DNA from: Lachnospiraceae bacterium | GTDB lineage: Bacteria > Bacillota > Clostridia > Lachnospirales > Lachnospiraceae | Length of the DNA stretch: 64,000 bases | NCBI GenBank assembly: GCA_017428105.1 | Contig: JAFRRM010000004.1 | Location: 124,001-188,000, forward strand | Direction: 5' to 3' | Shown: positions 1 to 8,415 of the stretch, piece after piece | Layout of the letters: the number at the start of each line of letters is the position of its first letter | Numbering within the stretch: position 1 is the first letter of the stretch | The notes under the pieces: model-generated | The model's input: only the letters and a program-made list of their open reading frames with translations | Told to the model about the DNA's origin: nothing | Databases searched by the model: none | Program-made: the position numbers and the translations under genes

Positions 1-26
1 CCGCCGGCCGCCCCTGCGCCGTATCC

Positions 27-51
27 GGGCGGCCATCGGCCGCCCTTTTTT
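27..51 (+). terminator. Intrinsic terminator of an upstream gene
   Basis: A perfect 8-bp stem (GGGCGGCC, loop ATC, GGCCGCCC) is followed by six T. It ends transcription arriving from outside the window and sits just before the ribosome binding site of the first gene. Confidence 0.8.
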
Positions 52-66
52 GAAAAGGAGAAGAAC

Positions 67-1287
67 ATGGGCCTTTTTGACAAGAAATACTGCGACATCT
101 GCGGCAGCAAGATCGGGCTTTTAGGCAACAAGAAGCTGGAAGACGGCAACATGTGCAAAGACTGCCAGCGCCTGCTCTCCCCCTGGTTCTCCGACCGCCG
201 CCACAGCACCGTTGAGGAGATCAAAAACCAGCTGGCTTACCGCGAAGCCAACAAGGCGAAGGTGACCGCCTTCACGCCTTCCCAAGTATACGGAAACCAG
301 ACGAAACTGATCGTGGACGAAGCCAAGGGCCAGTTCCTGGTGACCCGCTCCGGCAACTGGCCGGCCGAGAATCCGGACGTCCTGGATCTGTCCGCCCTGA
401 CCGGCTATGAAGCCGCCGTCAAGGTGAATCAGACGGAGGAGAAGACCAAGAACGCGGAAGGCAAGATGGTCAGCTATGACCCGCCGCAGTATACTTACGA
501 GTATACCTTCAGGACCCGCCTCCTGGTGAACAATCCCTTCTTCGACGATATGGCTTTCGAGCCCTTCCGCAGCGTGAAAGAAAAGAGCGTCGTCGTGAAC
601 GGCCGGCCCGCCGCGGTGCACCAGGCGGAATATAAGGAGATCAAAGCCGCCTTTGACGAGATGCGCGCCGCCCTGGACGGGTGCTGCGCGTGCCTGAGCT
701 ACGAAGAGCCGAAGGAAGAAGAGGCCCTTGCGGTCACGATCCCGGCGTCGGCGTTCGCGGCGGCTCCCGCGGCCGCGGGCGGACTGACCTCGTTCGCCTT
801 CCCGTCCCTGCCGAGGACCGTCAGCGAACTGCTGACCCTGCCGGGCGTCAGCCTGCACGATCCCTTCTCGGTCGCCGCCATGGCCGTGGCGGCCTTCTGC
901 CGCTTCTCGGAAGACCGGGACGCCTGCTTCGCCATGATCGACGCCCTGAAGGGGCCGCAGCCGCTGTCCAACGTGGACAAGTCCTTCATTAAGGACCGCT
1001 TCATGGACGGCAAGGGCTATATCCCGCGCTCCTATTTTGAGGGCGCCGTGCCGGAGAACGACTATACGCCGAACCGGCCCTACACCATCCGCGTGACGGA
1101 ATCCGCCCACAGCCGCGACCAGTTCGACCAGGGCTACATCACCCTGTATCTCAAGTCCGGCGGCGCCGACTCCGAACGCCCCGTGACCCTGCGCCACAAG
1201 CCCTCCACGGACGAATGGTTCCTTTGGAACCACACCGGCATTCTGGCAGGCATCCGCACGCCGAAGAGCGCAGATCCCTGGGCGTAA
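67..1287 (+). CDS. DUF4428 zinc-ribbon protein
   Basis: A 406-residue protein of unknown function. The N-terminus carries two CxxC pairs (CDIC at residues 9-12, CKDC at 30-33) in the arrangement of the DUF4428 family, which suggests a small structural zinc ribbon. The middle has an extended beta-rich stretch, followed by an Ala/Pro linker near residues 220-245 and a C-terminal region with several Tyr and Arg. No signal peptide or membrane segment is visible, so it is probably cytoplasmic. The ATG is well placed, 6 nt after AAAGGAG. It lies between two terminators, so it is probably transcribed alone. The family assignment rests on the N-terminal ribbon; no enzymatic residues are recognisable. 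Confidence 0.8.
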   Translation: MGLFDKKYCDICGSKIGLLGNKKLEDGNMCKDCQRLLSPWFSDRRHSTVEEIKNQLAYREANKAKVTAFTPSQVYGNQTKLIVDEAKGQFLVTRSGNWPAENPDVLDLSALTGYEAAVKVNQTEEKTKNAEGKMVSYDPPQYTYEYTFRTRLLVNNPFFDDMAFEPFRSVKEKSVVVNGRPAAVHQAEYKEIKAAFDEMRAALDGCCACLSYEEPKEEEALAVTIPASAFAAAPAAAGGLTSFAFPSLPRTVSELLTLPGVSLHDPFSVAAMAVAAFCRFSEDRDACFAMIDALKGPQPLSNVDKSFIKDRFMDGKGYIPRSYFEGAVPENDYTPNRPYTIRVTESAHSRDQFDQGYITLYLKSGGADSERPVTLRHKPSTDEWFLWNHTGILAGIRTPKSADPWA

Positions 1288-1313
1288 ATAAGGCCGGCCG
1301 GAATCGATCTTAA

Positions 1314-1342
1314 GGGGCGGACGAACCGGTCCGCTCCGTTTT
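1314..1342 (+). terminator. Intrinsic terminator after the DUF4428 gene
   Basis: GGGGCGGAC pairs with GTCCGCTCC (one G-T pair) and is followed by GTTTT. It stands only about 24 nt before the next start codon, so the downstream gene's promoter must overlap it or read-through must occur. Confidence 0.65.
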
Positions 1343-1365
1343 CATCGGAAAGGAGTGTCCCGATC

Positions 1366-2376
1366 TTGCTGATCAGCGTTATCGTACCGGTCTATCAGGT
1401 GAAGCCTTATCTGGAAGAATGCCTGGACAGTATCCTTCGCCAGACCTGGCGGGATCTGGACGTCATTCTGGTGGATGACGGCTCTCCGGACGCATGCGGT
1501 GAGATCTGCGACCGCTTTGCCGAAAAGGACGCCCGCGTCCGCGTGTTCCACACGGAGAACCGAGGCCTTTCCGCCGCGCGGAACCTGGGGATCCGGGCGG
1601 CCATGGAAACGGACAGCACCTTCCTCGTCTTTGTCGACAGCGACGACTGGCTGGAAGACGACATGATCGAACGCCTCGCCTCTGCTGCCGAAGCGACCGG
1701 CGCGGACGTCGTCCTTTGCGGGGAATACCTGGAATACCCGGACAAAACGAGGCAGTACCGGTACGCCGCCCGCCTCTACTCCGGACAGGCCGCCGCGAAA
1801 GCCCTGGTTCTCGGCATGCTGAGCAACCACGTGATGAGCAAGATCTGGCGGAAAGAATGCTTCGAAACGATCCGCTTCCCGGAAGGCCGCGTTTACGAAG
1901 ACGTCGCCGTCGTATACAAGATTTTTTACGGCTGCACGGCTGTTGCCACGATCCGGGACATCCTGTACCATTACCGGGAACGGGAAGGGAGCATCGTTCA
2001 CACTTTCAGCATAAGGAACCGCTACGACTGCTGGCTGGCTGTGAAAGAACGCTATGATTTTTTTCTTGCCTGCGCGACGGATGATCCGCTTCTGCCCGAC
2101 ACCTGCCTGCAGCAGTGCGTCCGGGCCGCGGGAAAGCTGTGGGATGCCTATCATGCCGCTCCACGGGAGGAACGGGAGCAGTACGCCGCGAAACTGAAAG
2201 AAGTCTCTGCTTTCACCCGGAAAAACGTTCCTTTTTTCGGCTGCCGGAACTGGCGGCCGGCCACCCGGACCCTTTCCGTGCCGACCCGCTCCGCATCGTC
2301 TCTTTCCTTCGCCTGCATCAGCGCCATGTATGCGCTCCGGGGCCGCCAAAGAATACATGGATCAAGGAGACCCTGA
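1366..2376 (+). CDS. Family 2 glycosyltransferase
   Basis: Transfers a sugar from a nucleotide-sugar donor, most likely for a surface polysaccharide or glycoconjugate. The first 100 residues are a GT-A fold typical of family GT2: SVIVPVY at the N-terminus, VDDGS at 36-40 and the metal-binding FVDSDDW at 89-95. A conserved VYEDV segment lies later. At 336 residues it has the usual length of short GT2 enzymes and no clear membrane helix, although the C-terminus is basic and mildly hydrophobic. The start is a TTG 9 nt after AAGGAG. Its stop is 2 nt before the lipoprotein start, so the two are probably co-transcribed. Acceptor and donor cannot be told from sequence. Confidence 0.88.
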   Translation: MLISVIVPVYQVKPYLEECLDSILRQTWRDLDVILVDDGSPDACGEICDRFAEKDARVRVFHTENRGLSAARNLGIRAAMETDSTFLVFVDSDDWLEDDMIERLASAAEATGADVVLCGEYLEYPDKTRQYRYAARLYSGQAAAKALVLGMLSNHVMSKIWRKECFETIRFPEGRVYEDVAVVYKIFYGCTAVATIRDILYHYREREGSIVHTFSIRNRYDCWLAVKERYDFFLACATDDPLLPDTCLQQCVRAAGKLWDAYHAAPREEREQYAAKLKEVSAFTRKNVPFFGCRNWRPATRTLSVPTRSASSLSFACISAMYALRGRQRIHGSRRP

Positions 2377-2378
2377 CC

Positions 2379-2984
2379 ATGACTCGCAGACACCTTACCG
2401 GACTGATCATACTGCTTTTGGCGGTTTTCTGCCTGCTGCTCGGCCTCACCGCCTGCGGCAGCCGGGAAGAGCCTGCGAAGGAATCTCAGACGCAGGAACC
2501 GAAGACCACGGCTAGCGAAGTGACCCTGGCTTGCGGCTTTGATCCGATCGTCCTGGACGACTGGAAAATCGAAGTTAATGGCTTCTCCTTTACCGACAGG
2601 ATCGTCCTTTCCGACATCATCAGCTATGAGGCAAAAGACAGCGAGATCTACGCGGTCATTTCCCTCCGCATCACCAACGACGCCGCCGTGGAACGGATCT
2701 TCCTTCCCGTTTTTGACATCTCCGGCGACCACTACCTGCGGGCCGAGTTCCTGACGGACGGCCGGACCAGTCCCTATGCCGTCATGACGGGTTACGAAAA
2801 GACCGTTTGCTCCGCCGCCTTCCGGGCCGGCGAGTGCCGCGACGGCACGCTGGTCTACGTGCTGAACAAGGGCACGGAAACGGGCAGCCAGTCTTTGCAG
2901 CTGGTTTTCAATGAAATCAGTGACCTGGACATAAAAGAAGCGTCGGAGAAGGTGCAGGAGTCAATCAGGGTGACGTTCCGATGA
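2379..2984 (+). CDS. Putative lipoprotein
   Basis: A 201-residue secreted lipoprotein. Residues 1-26 form a type II signal peptide: MTRR, a hydrophobic core, then the lipobox LTAC with the lipidated Cys at 26. A short Glu/Thr-rich linker follows and then a roughly 150-residue beta-rich domain without recognised catalytic residues; it resembles the immunoglobulin-like DUF4352 class only in general character. The ATG follows AAGGAG and lies 2 nt after the glycosyltransferase stop. A longer open frame upstream overlaps that gene and is not the real start. It ends inside the start of the CPBP protease gene, so the three genes are translationally coupled. Confidence 0.75.
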   Translation: MTRRHLTGLIILLLAVFCLLLGLTACGSREEPAKESQTQEPKTTASEVTLACGFDPIVLDDWKIEVNGFSFTDRIVLSDIISYEAKDSEIYAVISLRITNDAAVERIFLPVFDISGDHYLRAEFLTDGRTSPYAVMTGYEKTVCSAAFRAGECRDGTLVYVLNKGTETGSQSLQLVFNEISDLDIKEASEKVQESIRVTFR

Positions 2985-3673
2985 TGCGGCAATCTTTCCT
3001 GGAAGCGGATAAGGCATACGAAGCGCAGCTTCATGATTATGCGCTGTCGGATTCCGTGAAAGCGATCATCCTTTACGGAATCATTTTTGCGCTTTTTTAC
3101 GGTCTCGGACGGATCGAGGCCGTAAAGGGCCGGTATTACGGCGTGCCTGTCTGCGGAGCGATCATTCTGGTGATGTTTTTCCTCCACCGCCATCATCTTT
3201 CCCGCATCGGCGCAACGCGGCACCGTTTAAAGCAGAGCCTTATTGCGGGCAGTGCTTTGGGCGTTCTGTTTCTGAGCGCCGGTGTGATCATTCGCAGCCT
3301 GCAGTCCCATGGACCGCTGCTGCCTTTTCCGGAGATCCTCCATGATGTTTTTTATTACTTTGTGATCGTCGGTCTGTTTGAAGAAATAGTCATGCGCGGC
3401 TTCATCCAGCCCAGGCTTTTCCCGCTTCTGAAACGGGAATGGCTGGTCACTCTCCTGGCAGGGATCCTGTTTGCTCTTTGGCATCTGCCCTTCCCGATGG
3501 CTTTGAGGGGGATGAGCTTGCAGGAGTATTGGCCGGTATTCCGTTCAGGGATGCTGAGCCTTATCCTTTATCATTATCTTCATACCTGGCTGTATCGCCG
3601 CTACGGCAATATATTCGGCCCCGCATTGCTGCACGGTATGATAGACCTTGGCTTCCACAGCCTGTTGGGATAG
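2981..3673 (+). CDS. CPBP (Abi/CAAX-type) intramembrane protease
   Basis: A 230-residue polytopic membrane protein of the CPBP family (glutamic intramembrane endopeptidases related to Rce1). All signature motifs are present: EEIVMR at 134-139, FALWH at 164-168 and HGMID with His218 and Asp222. About six hydrophobic helices are visible. Family members process prenylated or peptide substrates, or protect producers from bacteriocins; the substrate here is unknown. The ATG overlaps the TGA of the lipoprotein gene, and an in-frame ATG one codon on is an alternative start. Coupling to a lipoprotein and a glycosyltransferase suggests a cell-envelope role, which is an inference. Confidence 0.87.
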   Translation: MMRQSFLEADKAYEAQLHDYALSDSVKAIILYGIIFALFYGLGRIEAVKGRYYGVPVCGAIILVMFFLHRHHLSRIGATRHRLKQSLIAGSALGVLFLSAGVIIRSLQSHGPLLPFPEILHDVFYYFVIVGLFEEIVMRGFIQPRLFPLLKREWLVTLLAGILFALWHLPFPMALRGMSLQEYWPVFRSGMLSLILYHYLHTWLYRRYGNIFGPALLHGMIDLGFHSLLG

Positions 3674-3764
3674 GGGACGGATGACGGTGAAAACCTCAGG
3701 TACGGCCCGCATGTAAATCTTGCCCGCTGATCGGCAGGGCCCGTATTGTTTGCAAATAAAAAAA

Positions 3765-3810
3765 GCACCGGCTGCATCAGGCATAAAAGCAGCAGCGGTG
3801 CGTTTTTTTT
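3765..3810 (+). terminator. Bidirectional intrinsic terminator
   Basis: GCACCGGCTGC pairs with GCAGC-AG-CGGTGC (2-nt bulge). Eight T follow on the plus strand and a run of A precedes it, so it can also stop minus-strand transcription. It closes the glycosyltransferase/CPBP unit. Confidence 0.8.
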
Positions 3811-3861
3811 GAGATCCGGCCGGCTGCGGCGCAGCAGCGCCGGCAGATCAGTTTCAGACAG

Positions 3862-4002
3862 AGGGGCTGTAAAAAACTGTTCCGTCTGTCATTCCGGGCG
3901 TAGAAAGCAATGCTTTCGAGGACGAAAAATCTCATGAAATGAGAAGCTCTTTCGTCCGGTCGCTTCCCGGAATGACAGAAGCAGGTGTTTTTCACAGCCC
4001 CT
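3862..4002. repeat. 141-bp imperfect inverted-repeat element (MITE/REP-like)
   Basis: The two ends are inverted copies: AGGGGCTGT at 3862 against ACAGCCCCT ending at 4002, and TCTGTCATTCCGGG at 3885-3898 against CCCGGAATGACAGA at 3966-3979. Nested inside are further dyads: GAAAGCA/TGCTTTC at 3903-3917, GGACGAAA/TTTCGTCC at about 3920-3957 and TCTCAT/ATGAGA at 3930-3944. No protein is encoded. The whole could fold into one long hairpin in RNA. It occupies the gap between the CPBP gene and the arginine cluster and looks like a small non-autonomous repeat. Confidence 0.7.
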
Positions 4003-4054
4003 GCGTACGGGGAGGCGCCGCGGGAAAACGGGGCGCCCGGAATGCGGCCCTGCG

Positions 4055-4993
4055 TCAGCGGATAATGGTCCCCGCTTCGCCTCTCAGCGCCGCGCCTGCC
4101 TTTTCCGGGGTGGTGATGATCACCTTCCGGCCGGGCCGGGCTTCCACGAATCGGACGGCGGCTTCCACCTTGGGCAGCATGGAACCGGCGGCGAACTGGC
4201 CCTGGGCGATGTATTCCCGGGCTTCGGCCGTGGTCATGGTGTCCAGCGCCTGCTGGTCGGGCTTGTTGAAGTTGATGTAGCATTTTTCGACGGCGGTGAG
4301 CATCATGAAGATGTCCGCGTCCAGGTCCTGCGCCAGGCGTTCGGAAGCCAGATCCTTGTCGATCACGGCCGCGACGCCGACGAGGTCGCCGTCTTCATCC
4401 CGGTAGACCGGCACGCCGCCGCCGCCCACGGCAACGACCGTGTGGCCGGCGTCCATCAGGTCCCGGATGGCCTTGAGCTCGATGATCTCGACCGGCAGGG
4501 GAGACGCCACGACCCGGCGCCAGCCGCGGCCGGCGTCCTCCTTCATCGTGTAGCCGTTCTCCTTCATCAGCACGCGGGCTTCCTCCTCGGAGTAGAACGC
4601 GCCGATGGGCTTGGACGGGTTCTTGAATTTGGGGTCGTCCGGATCCACGCGCACCTGCGTGATCACCGCCACAGGAGAGGCCTGGCCGCCTTTGATGCGC
4701 ATGGCGCGCTGCAGGCCCTGGACCATGTGGTAGCCCAGCATGCCCTGGCTCATGGCGCCGCAGACGTCGAAGGGCATGGCCGGCGTGAGGTCGGCGCTGT
4801 TTTCGTTCTGCATCACGATGCCGCCCACCTGCGGACCGTTGCCATGGGTCATGACCACTTTGTAGCCCTGGCCGATGATGTCTGCGATCTCCAGAGAGGT
4901 GTTGTCGATGATGACCAGCTGGGTCGCGGCGTCCGCCAGCTTCCCGCCGATGGTAAGGGCGTTGCCGCCCAGTGCGATAACGATGGTTTCCAT
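4055..4993 (-). CDS. arcC: Carbamate kinase
   Basis: Catalyses the reversible reaction carbamoyl phosphate + ADP = ATP + carbamate + ammonia-derived products in the cytoplasm. The 312-residue protein has the amino-acid-kinase fold: IALGGNAL at the N-terminus, THGNGPQVG, and VAVGGGGVPV in the nucleotide region. Length fits the family (about 310). The start is the ATG preceded by AAGGAG; a longer open frame to 5242 only overlaps argD. It is the last gene after argF-argC-argJ-argB-argD on the same strand, 107 bp from argD. With ornithine carbamoyltransferase it could run the ATP-yielding end of citrulline breakdown, or supply carbamoyl phosphate; the direction is not decidable here. Confidence 0.95.
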   Translation of the reverse strand: METIVIALGGNALTIGGKLADAATQLVIIDNTSLEIADIIGQGYKVVMTHGNGPQVGGIVMQNENSADLTPAMPFDVCGAMSQGMLGYHMVQGLQRAMRIKGGQASPVAVITQVRVDPDDPKFKNPSKPIGAFYSEEEARVLMKENGYTMKEDAGRGWRRVVASPLPVEIIELKAIRDLMDAGHTVVAVGGGGVPVYRDEDGDLVGVAAVIDKDLASERLAQDLDADIFMMLTAVEKCYINFNKPDQQALDTMTTAEAREYIAQGQFAAGSMLPKVEAAVRFVEARPGRKVIITTPEKAGAALRGEAGTIIR

Positions 4994-5015
4994 AAGTGTT
5001 CTGTCTCCTTCATGC

Positions 5016-5082
5016 GGGCGGCCGGCGGCCGCCCTTTCAGATGGTCGATGGGATCCCGCAGGGGCGGATGCCGGCCGCCCCT
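5016..5082 (-). other. Two GC-rich hairpins between argD and arcC
   Basis: Perfect stems at 5016-5034 (GGGCGGCC, GGC, GGCCGCCC) and 5060-5082 (AGGGGCGG, 7-nt loop, CCGCCCCT). Neither has a T-run on the minus strand, so they are more likely mRNA-stabilising or attenuating structures than terminators. The first lies just upstream of the arcC ribosome binding site. Confidence 0.5.
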
Positions 5083-5100
5083 GTTCCGGGAAAGGCGGAA

Positions 5101-6324
5101 TTACCAGCCCAGCTTCGTCATGGCGGCGTCCACCGCGGCGATCACGATGTCGACTTCTTCTTTCGTGACGATGAGCGGGGGGATGAAGCGCAGGACGTTG
5201 CCGTTGGTGTTGTTGATCAGCACGTTGTTGTCCTTGTAGCACAGGTCCACGACCGGCTGGCCGCTTTCCTTCTTCAGCTGGATGCCGTTGATCAGGCCCA
5301 GGCCGCGGATCTCGTCCACGGTGTCGGGATGGTTCTTTTCAATGACTTCGTGCGCGCGCTGACGGAAATATTCGCCGACTTCGGCGCAGTTCTCCAGGAC
5401 GCCTTCATTCAGCATGACGTCCAGCGTGGTCATGGCGAGCGCGCAGGCCAGAGGGCCGCCGGCAAAGGTGGAACCGTGGGTGCCGGGGGTCAGGGTCCTG
5501 GCAGCGTCGCCGCGGGCGCACAGGGCCGCGATCGGAACACCGGAGCCCAGCGCCTTGGCCATGGAGCAGGTGTCCGGCTCCACGCCGTAGTACTGGTGGG
5601 CAAACAGCTTGCCGGTGCGGCCGGAGCCGACCTGCACTTCGTCGAACATCAGCAGGATGCCCTTTTCGTCGCACAGCTCGCGCAGGCCCTTCAGGAATTC
5701 GGGGGTGGCGGGACGCACGCCGCCTTCGCCCTGGACCGGCTCGGTCAGGATGGCGCAGGTGTATTCGTCCACCAGGGCCTTCACGCTGTCCAGATCGTTG
5801 AACGTGGCGTAGCGGAAGCCGTCGGGCAGCGGCTCGAAATAGCGGTGCACGCCGTACTGGCCGGTGGCGGTGCAGGTGGCCAGCGTGCGGCCGTGGAAGG
5901 AGTTCTTCATGGTGATGACCACGAAGCGCTCGGGATGGCCGTGATCCTTGGCGTATTTGCGGGCCAGCTTGATCTGGCCTTCATTGGCCTCGGCGCCGGA
6001 GTTCGCGAACAGCACGCGGTCGAAGCAGCTGTTTTCCACGATCAGCTTGGCGGTCTGCACGGCCGGCTCGTTGTAGAAATAGTTGGAGCAGTGCAGGATG
6101 GTCTTGGCGCGTTCCGCCAGGCATTCCTGGATGCGGGGGTGATTGTGGCCCAGACCGTTCACGGCGATGCCGCCTACGAAATCCAGGTACTTGTTGCCGT
6201 CCTTGTCGAAGACCCACGCGCCGTCGCCGCCTTCCAGGGCGATGGGCATGCGGACGTGGTTGGGATATAAGTACTTGTCGCCGTTTTCGATGACTTCCTG
6301 ATTGGTTTTGAATTTGGTGATCAT
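5101..6324 (-). CDS. argD: Acetylornithine aminotransferase
   Basis: A PLP enzyme converting N-acetylglutamate semialdehyde and glutamate to N-acetylornithine and 2-oxoglutarate, the fourth step of arginine synthesis. The 407 residues show the class III aminotransferase signatures: GxxANEGQIKLARKY after FANSGAE, the FDEVQVGSGRTG motif with the cofactor-contacting Asp, the SMAKALGSG motif with the Schiff-base Lys, and THGSTFAGGPLA. Length is normal. The ATG follows AAAGGAAA. It lies 45 bp downstream of argB on the minus strand. The family also includes ornithine and succinyl-ornithine aminotransferases, but the position between argB and arcC makes ArgD the clear choice. Confidence 0.95.
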   Translation of the reverse strand: MITKFKTNQEVIENGDKYLYPNHVRMPIALEGGDGAWVFDKDGNKYLDFVGGIAVNGLGHNHPRIQECLAERAKTILHCSNYFYNEPAVQTAKLIVENSCFDRVLFANSGAEANEGQIKLARKYAKDHGHPERFVVITMKNSFHGRTLATCTATGQYGVHRYFEPLPDGFRYATFNDLDSVKALVDEYTCAILTEPVQGEGGVRPATPEFLKGLRELCDEKGILLMFDEVQVGSGRTGKLFAHQYYGVEPDTCSMAKALGSGVPIAALCARGDAARTLTPGTHGSTFAGGPLACALAMTTLDVMLNEGVLENCAEVGEYFRQRAHEVIEKNHPDTVDEIRGLGLINGIQLKKESGQPVVDLCYKDNNVLINNTNGNVLRFIPPLIVTKEEVDIVIAAVDAAMTKLGW

Positions 6325-6369
6325 ATGGTTTCCTTTCGTTCTGCCGGGCCGCCCGCGGGGCCCCGGCGC

Positions 6370-7179
6370 TTATTTGATGCCGATGCTCTCGTGTTCCGTT
6401 CCGATGGTGGTGCCGATGGTTTCGCCGTCCAGCAGGCTCAGCAGGCTGTGGGGCACGCGGCCGTCGATGATGTGGACGCTGCCGACGCCGTTTTCGATGG
6501 CCTGCACGCAGCCGTCGATCTTCGGCAGCATGCCGCCGCTGATCACGCCTTTTTCCTTCAGGGCCGGCACGTCCTTAATATTCAGATAGGAGATGACGTC
6601 CCGCTCCTCGATGCTGTTGCACAGGCCTTCGATGTCCGTGAGCAGCACGAGCTTGTCCGCTTCCAGCGCCGCCGCCAGGATGCTGCCCGCGGTGTCGCCG
6701 TTGATGTTGAACGTATGACCCTGGCCGTCGGTGCCCACGGGGGCCACCACGGGGATCAGGCCGGCGTCCAGCAGGGCGTCCACGGCCGCGGTGTCGATCT
6801 CGTCGATCTCGCCCACCAGGCCCAGCTCCTCGGACTTCTGCCGGCAGTGGTACAGGTTGCCGGACACGCCGGAGATGGCGCAGGCCTTGCCGCCCTTTTT
6901 CTGCAGCAGGCCGGTAAGCTCCGTGCCCACCTGGCCGATCAGGACGGATTCCACCACCTTCATGGTGGCTTCGTCCGTATAGCGCAGGCCGCCAATGAAT
7001 TTCACGGGGATGTTCAGCTGCTCCAGCATCTTGTTGATGCCGGGGCCGCCGCCGTGGGAGAGCACGGGCTGCCAGCCGGCGTGCTGCAGGGCCACGACGT
7101 CCTCCATCACGGAGTTCTTGAGCGCCTCGTTTACCATGGCGTTGCCGCCGTATTTGATGACAATGATCTTATTGCTCAC
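6370..7179 (-). CDS. argB: Acetylglutamate kinase
   Basis: Phosphorylates N-acetylglutamate with ATP, the second step of arginine synthesis. The 269-residue protein starts directly with the kinase core (IKYGGNAM, SHGGGPGIN), then NINGDTAGSILAAAL and GGMLPKIDGCVQAI. It is shorter than the arginine-sensitive hexameric enzymes (about 280-300 residues) and lacks their N-terminal helix extension, so it looks like the arginine-insensitive dimeric type; this is inferred from length only. The start is GTG and its first four bases overlap the argJ stop (GTGA), so translation is coupled to argJ. No regulatory ACT domain is seen. Confidence 0.95.
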   Translation of the reverse strand: MSNKIIVIKYGGNAMVNEALKNSVMEDVVALQHAGWQPVLSHGGGPGINKMLEQLNIPVKFIGGLRYTDEATMKVVESVLIGQVGTELTGLLQKKGGKACAISGVSGNLYHCRQKSEELGLVGEIDEIDTAAVDALLDAGLIPVVAPVGTDGQGHTFNINGDTAGSILAAALEADKLVLLTDIEGLCNSIEERDVISYLNIKDVPALKEKGVISGGMLPKIDGCVQAIENGVGSVHIIDGRVPHSLLSLLDGETIGTTIGTEHESIGIK

Positions 7180-8402
7180 GTCCGGTAATCTCCGTTGATC
7201 TTCACGTAATCGTAGGTCAGGTCGCAGCCCCAGGCCTTCGCCTCGCCGTCGCCCTGGTAGAACTTCACGATCACGGTGATGTCGTGCTCGGACAGGATCT
7301 GCTTGGCCAGATCCTCGTCGAATTCCAGTCCGAAGCCGCCTTCCATGACCTGGATCTTCCCGCCGGCCGACTGCAGGAAGCAGTCCGCGCGCGTGGGATC
7401 CACGTCCGCGCCCGAGTAGCCGGCCGCCGCCATGATGCGGCCCCAGTTGGCGTCGCGGCCGAAGACGGCCGCCTTGAACAGGGAGGAGCCGGCGATGGAT
7501 TTCGCCACCAGGCGGGCGTCGTGCTCGGTGGGCAGGCCGTAGGCTTCCACCTCGATCAGGTGGGTGGCGCCTTCGCCGTCGGACGCGATGCGGCGCGCCA
7601 TGTCGATGCAGATGGCTTCCACGAGGTCGGCCAGCGCCTTCTTGTCTTCCTCGGTGCGGATCTCCACGCCCGAGGCGCCGTTCGCCAGCAGGAAGATGGA
7701 GTCGTTGGTGGAGGTGTCGCCGTCCACGGTGGTCATGTTGAAGCTGCGGTCCACCGCGCGGGAGAGCATGGCCTGCAGATCCTTCGGATCCGCCTTGGCA
7801 TCCGTGGTCACATACGCCAGCATGGTGGCCATGTTGGGATGGATCATGCCGCTGCCCTTGGCCATGGCCCCGATGCGGACCGTGCCGCCGGAGATGGGCA
7901 GTTCATACGCGACTTCCTTTTTCTCCGTGTCCGTGGTCATGATGGCCCAGGCGGCGTCGCCGCCCTTGTCGCGGCCCATGTTCGGAACGATGGCTTCCAG
8001 CCCCCTGATGATGCGCTCGTAAGGCAGACGCTTGCCGATGACGCCGGTGGAGCAGACGAACACTTCGTCCTCGCCCAGGCCCAGCAGTTTCTCGGCCGCT
8101 TCCTCCACGGCCTTCGCGTCCTTCAGGCCCTGCTCGCCGGTGGCGGCGTTGGCGTTGCCGGAATTGATCACGATGCCGCGGGCCTTGCCCTTCTTGAGCA
8201 CTTCGCGTCCCAGGATGACGGGGGCCGCGCAGAATTTGTTCTTCGTGAAGCAGGCGGCCGCGGCGCACGGCGTCTCGGAGAAGAGCACCGCCACGTCCGG
8301 CTTCTCGCTTTTCTTGTCGGGGTTCTTCACGCCGGCATACACGGCGCCGGCCACGAAGCCCAGGGGGGCGGTCACGCCGCCGTCGATCTTTTTGTAATTC
8401 AT
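7176..8402 (-). CDS. argJ: Bifunctional ornithine acetyltransferase / N-acetylglutamate synthase
   Basis: Recycles the acetyl group from N-acetylornithine to glutamate, and may also use acetyl-CoA. The 408-residue precursor contains the self-cleavage motif KGSGMIHPNMATML; the new N-terminal Thr193 is the nucleophile. The oxyanion region STGVIG (118-123), DGDTSTND, DGEGAT and the family motif GRDANWGRI at 315-323 are all intact, as is the C-terminal NGDYRT. Known family members cleave into alpha and beta chains that form a tetramer. The ATG follows AAAGGAG 13 nt after the argC stop. A second, altered copy lies at 12158-13315. Confidence 0.95.
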   Translation of the reverse strand: MNYKKIDGGVTAPLGFVAGAVYAGVKNPDKKSEKPDVAVLFSETPCAAAACFTKNKFCAAPVILGREVLKKGKARGIVINSGNANAATGEQGLKDAKAVEEAAEKLLGLGEDEVFVCSTGVIGKRLPYERIIRGLEAIVPNMGRDKGGDAAWAIMTTDTEKKEVAYELPISGGTVRIGAMAKGSGMIHPNMATMLAYVTTDAKADPKDLQAMLSRAVDRSFNMTTVDGDTSTNDSIFLLANGASGVEIRTEEDKKALADLVEAICIDMARRIASDGEGATHLIEVEAYGLPTEHDARLVAKSIAGSSLFKAAVFGRDANWGRIMAAAGYSGADVDPTRADCFLQSAGGKIQVMEGGFGLEFDEDLAKQILSEHDITVIVKFYQGDGEAKAWGCDLTYDYVKINGDYRT

Positions 8403-8415
8403 AGTGGCTCCTTTA

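Noticed and set aside
2115..2378. N-terminal extension of the lipoprotein frame, 88 codons overlapping the glycosyltransferase
   Set aside because: The ATG at 2379 has a ribosome site and starts a proper lipoprotein signal; the extension is a shadow frame.
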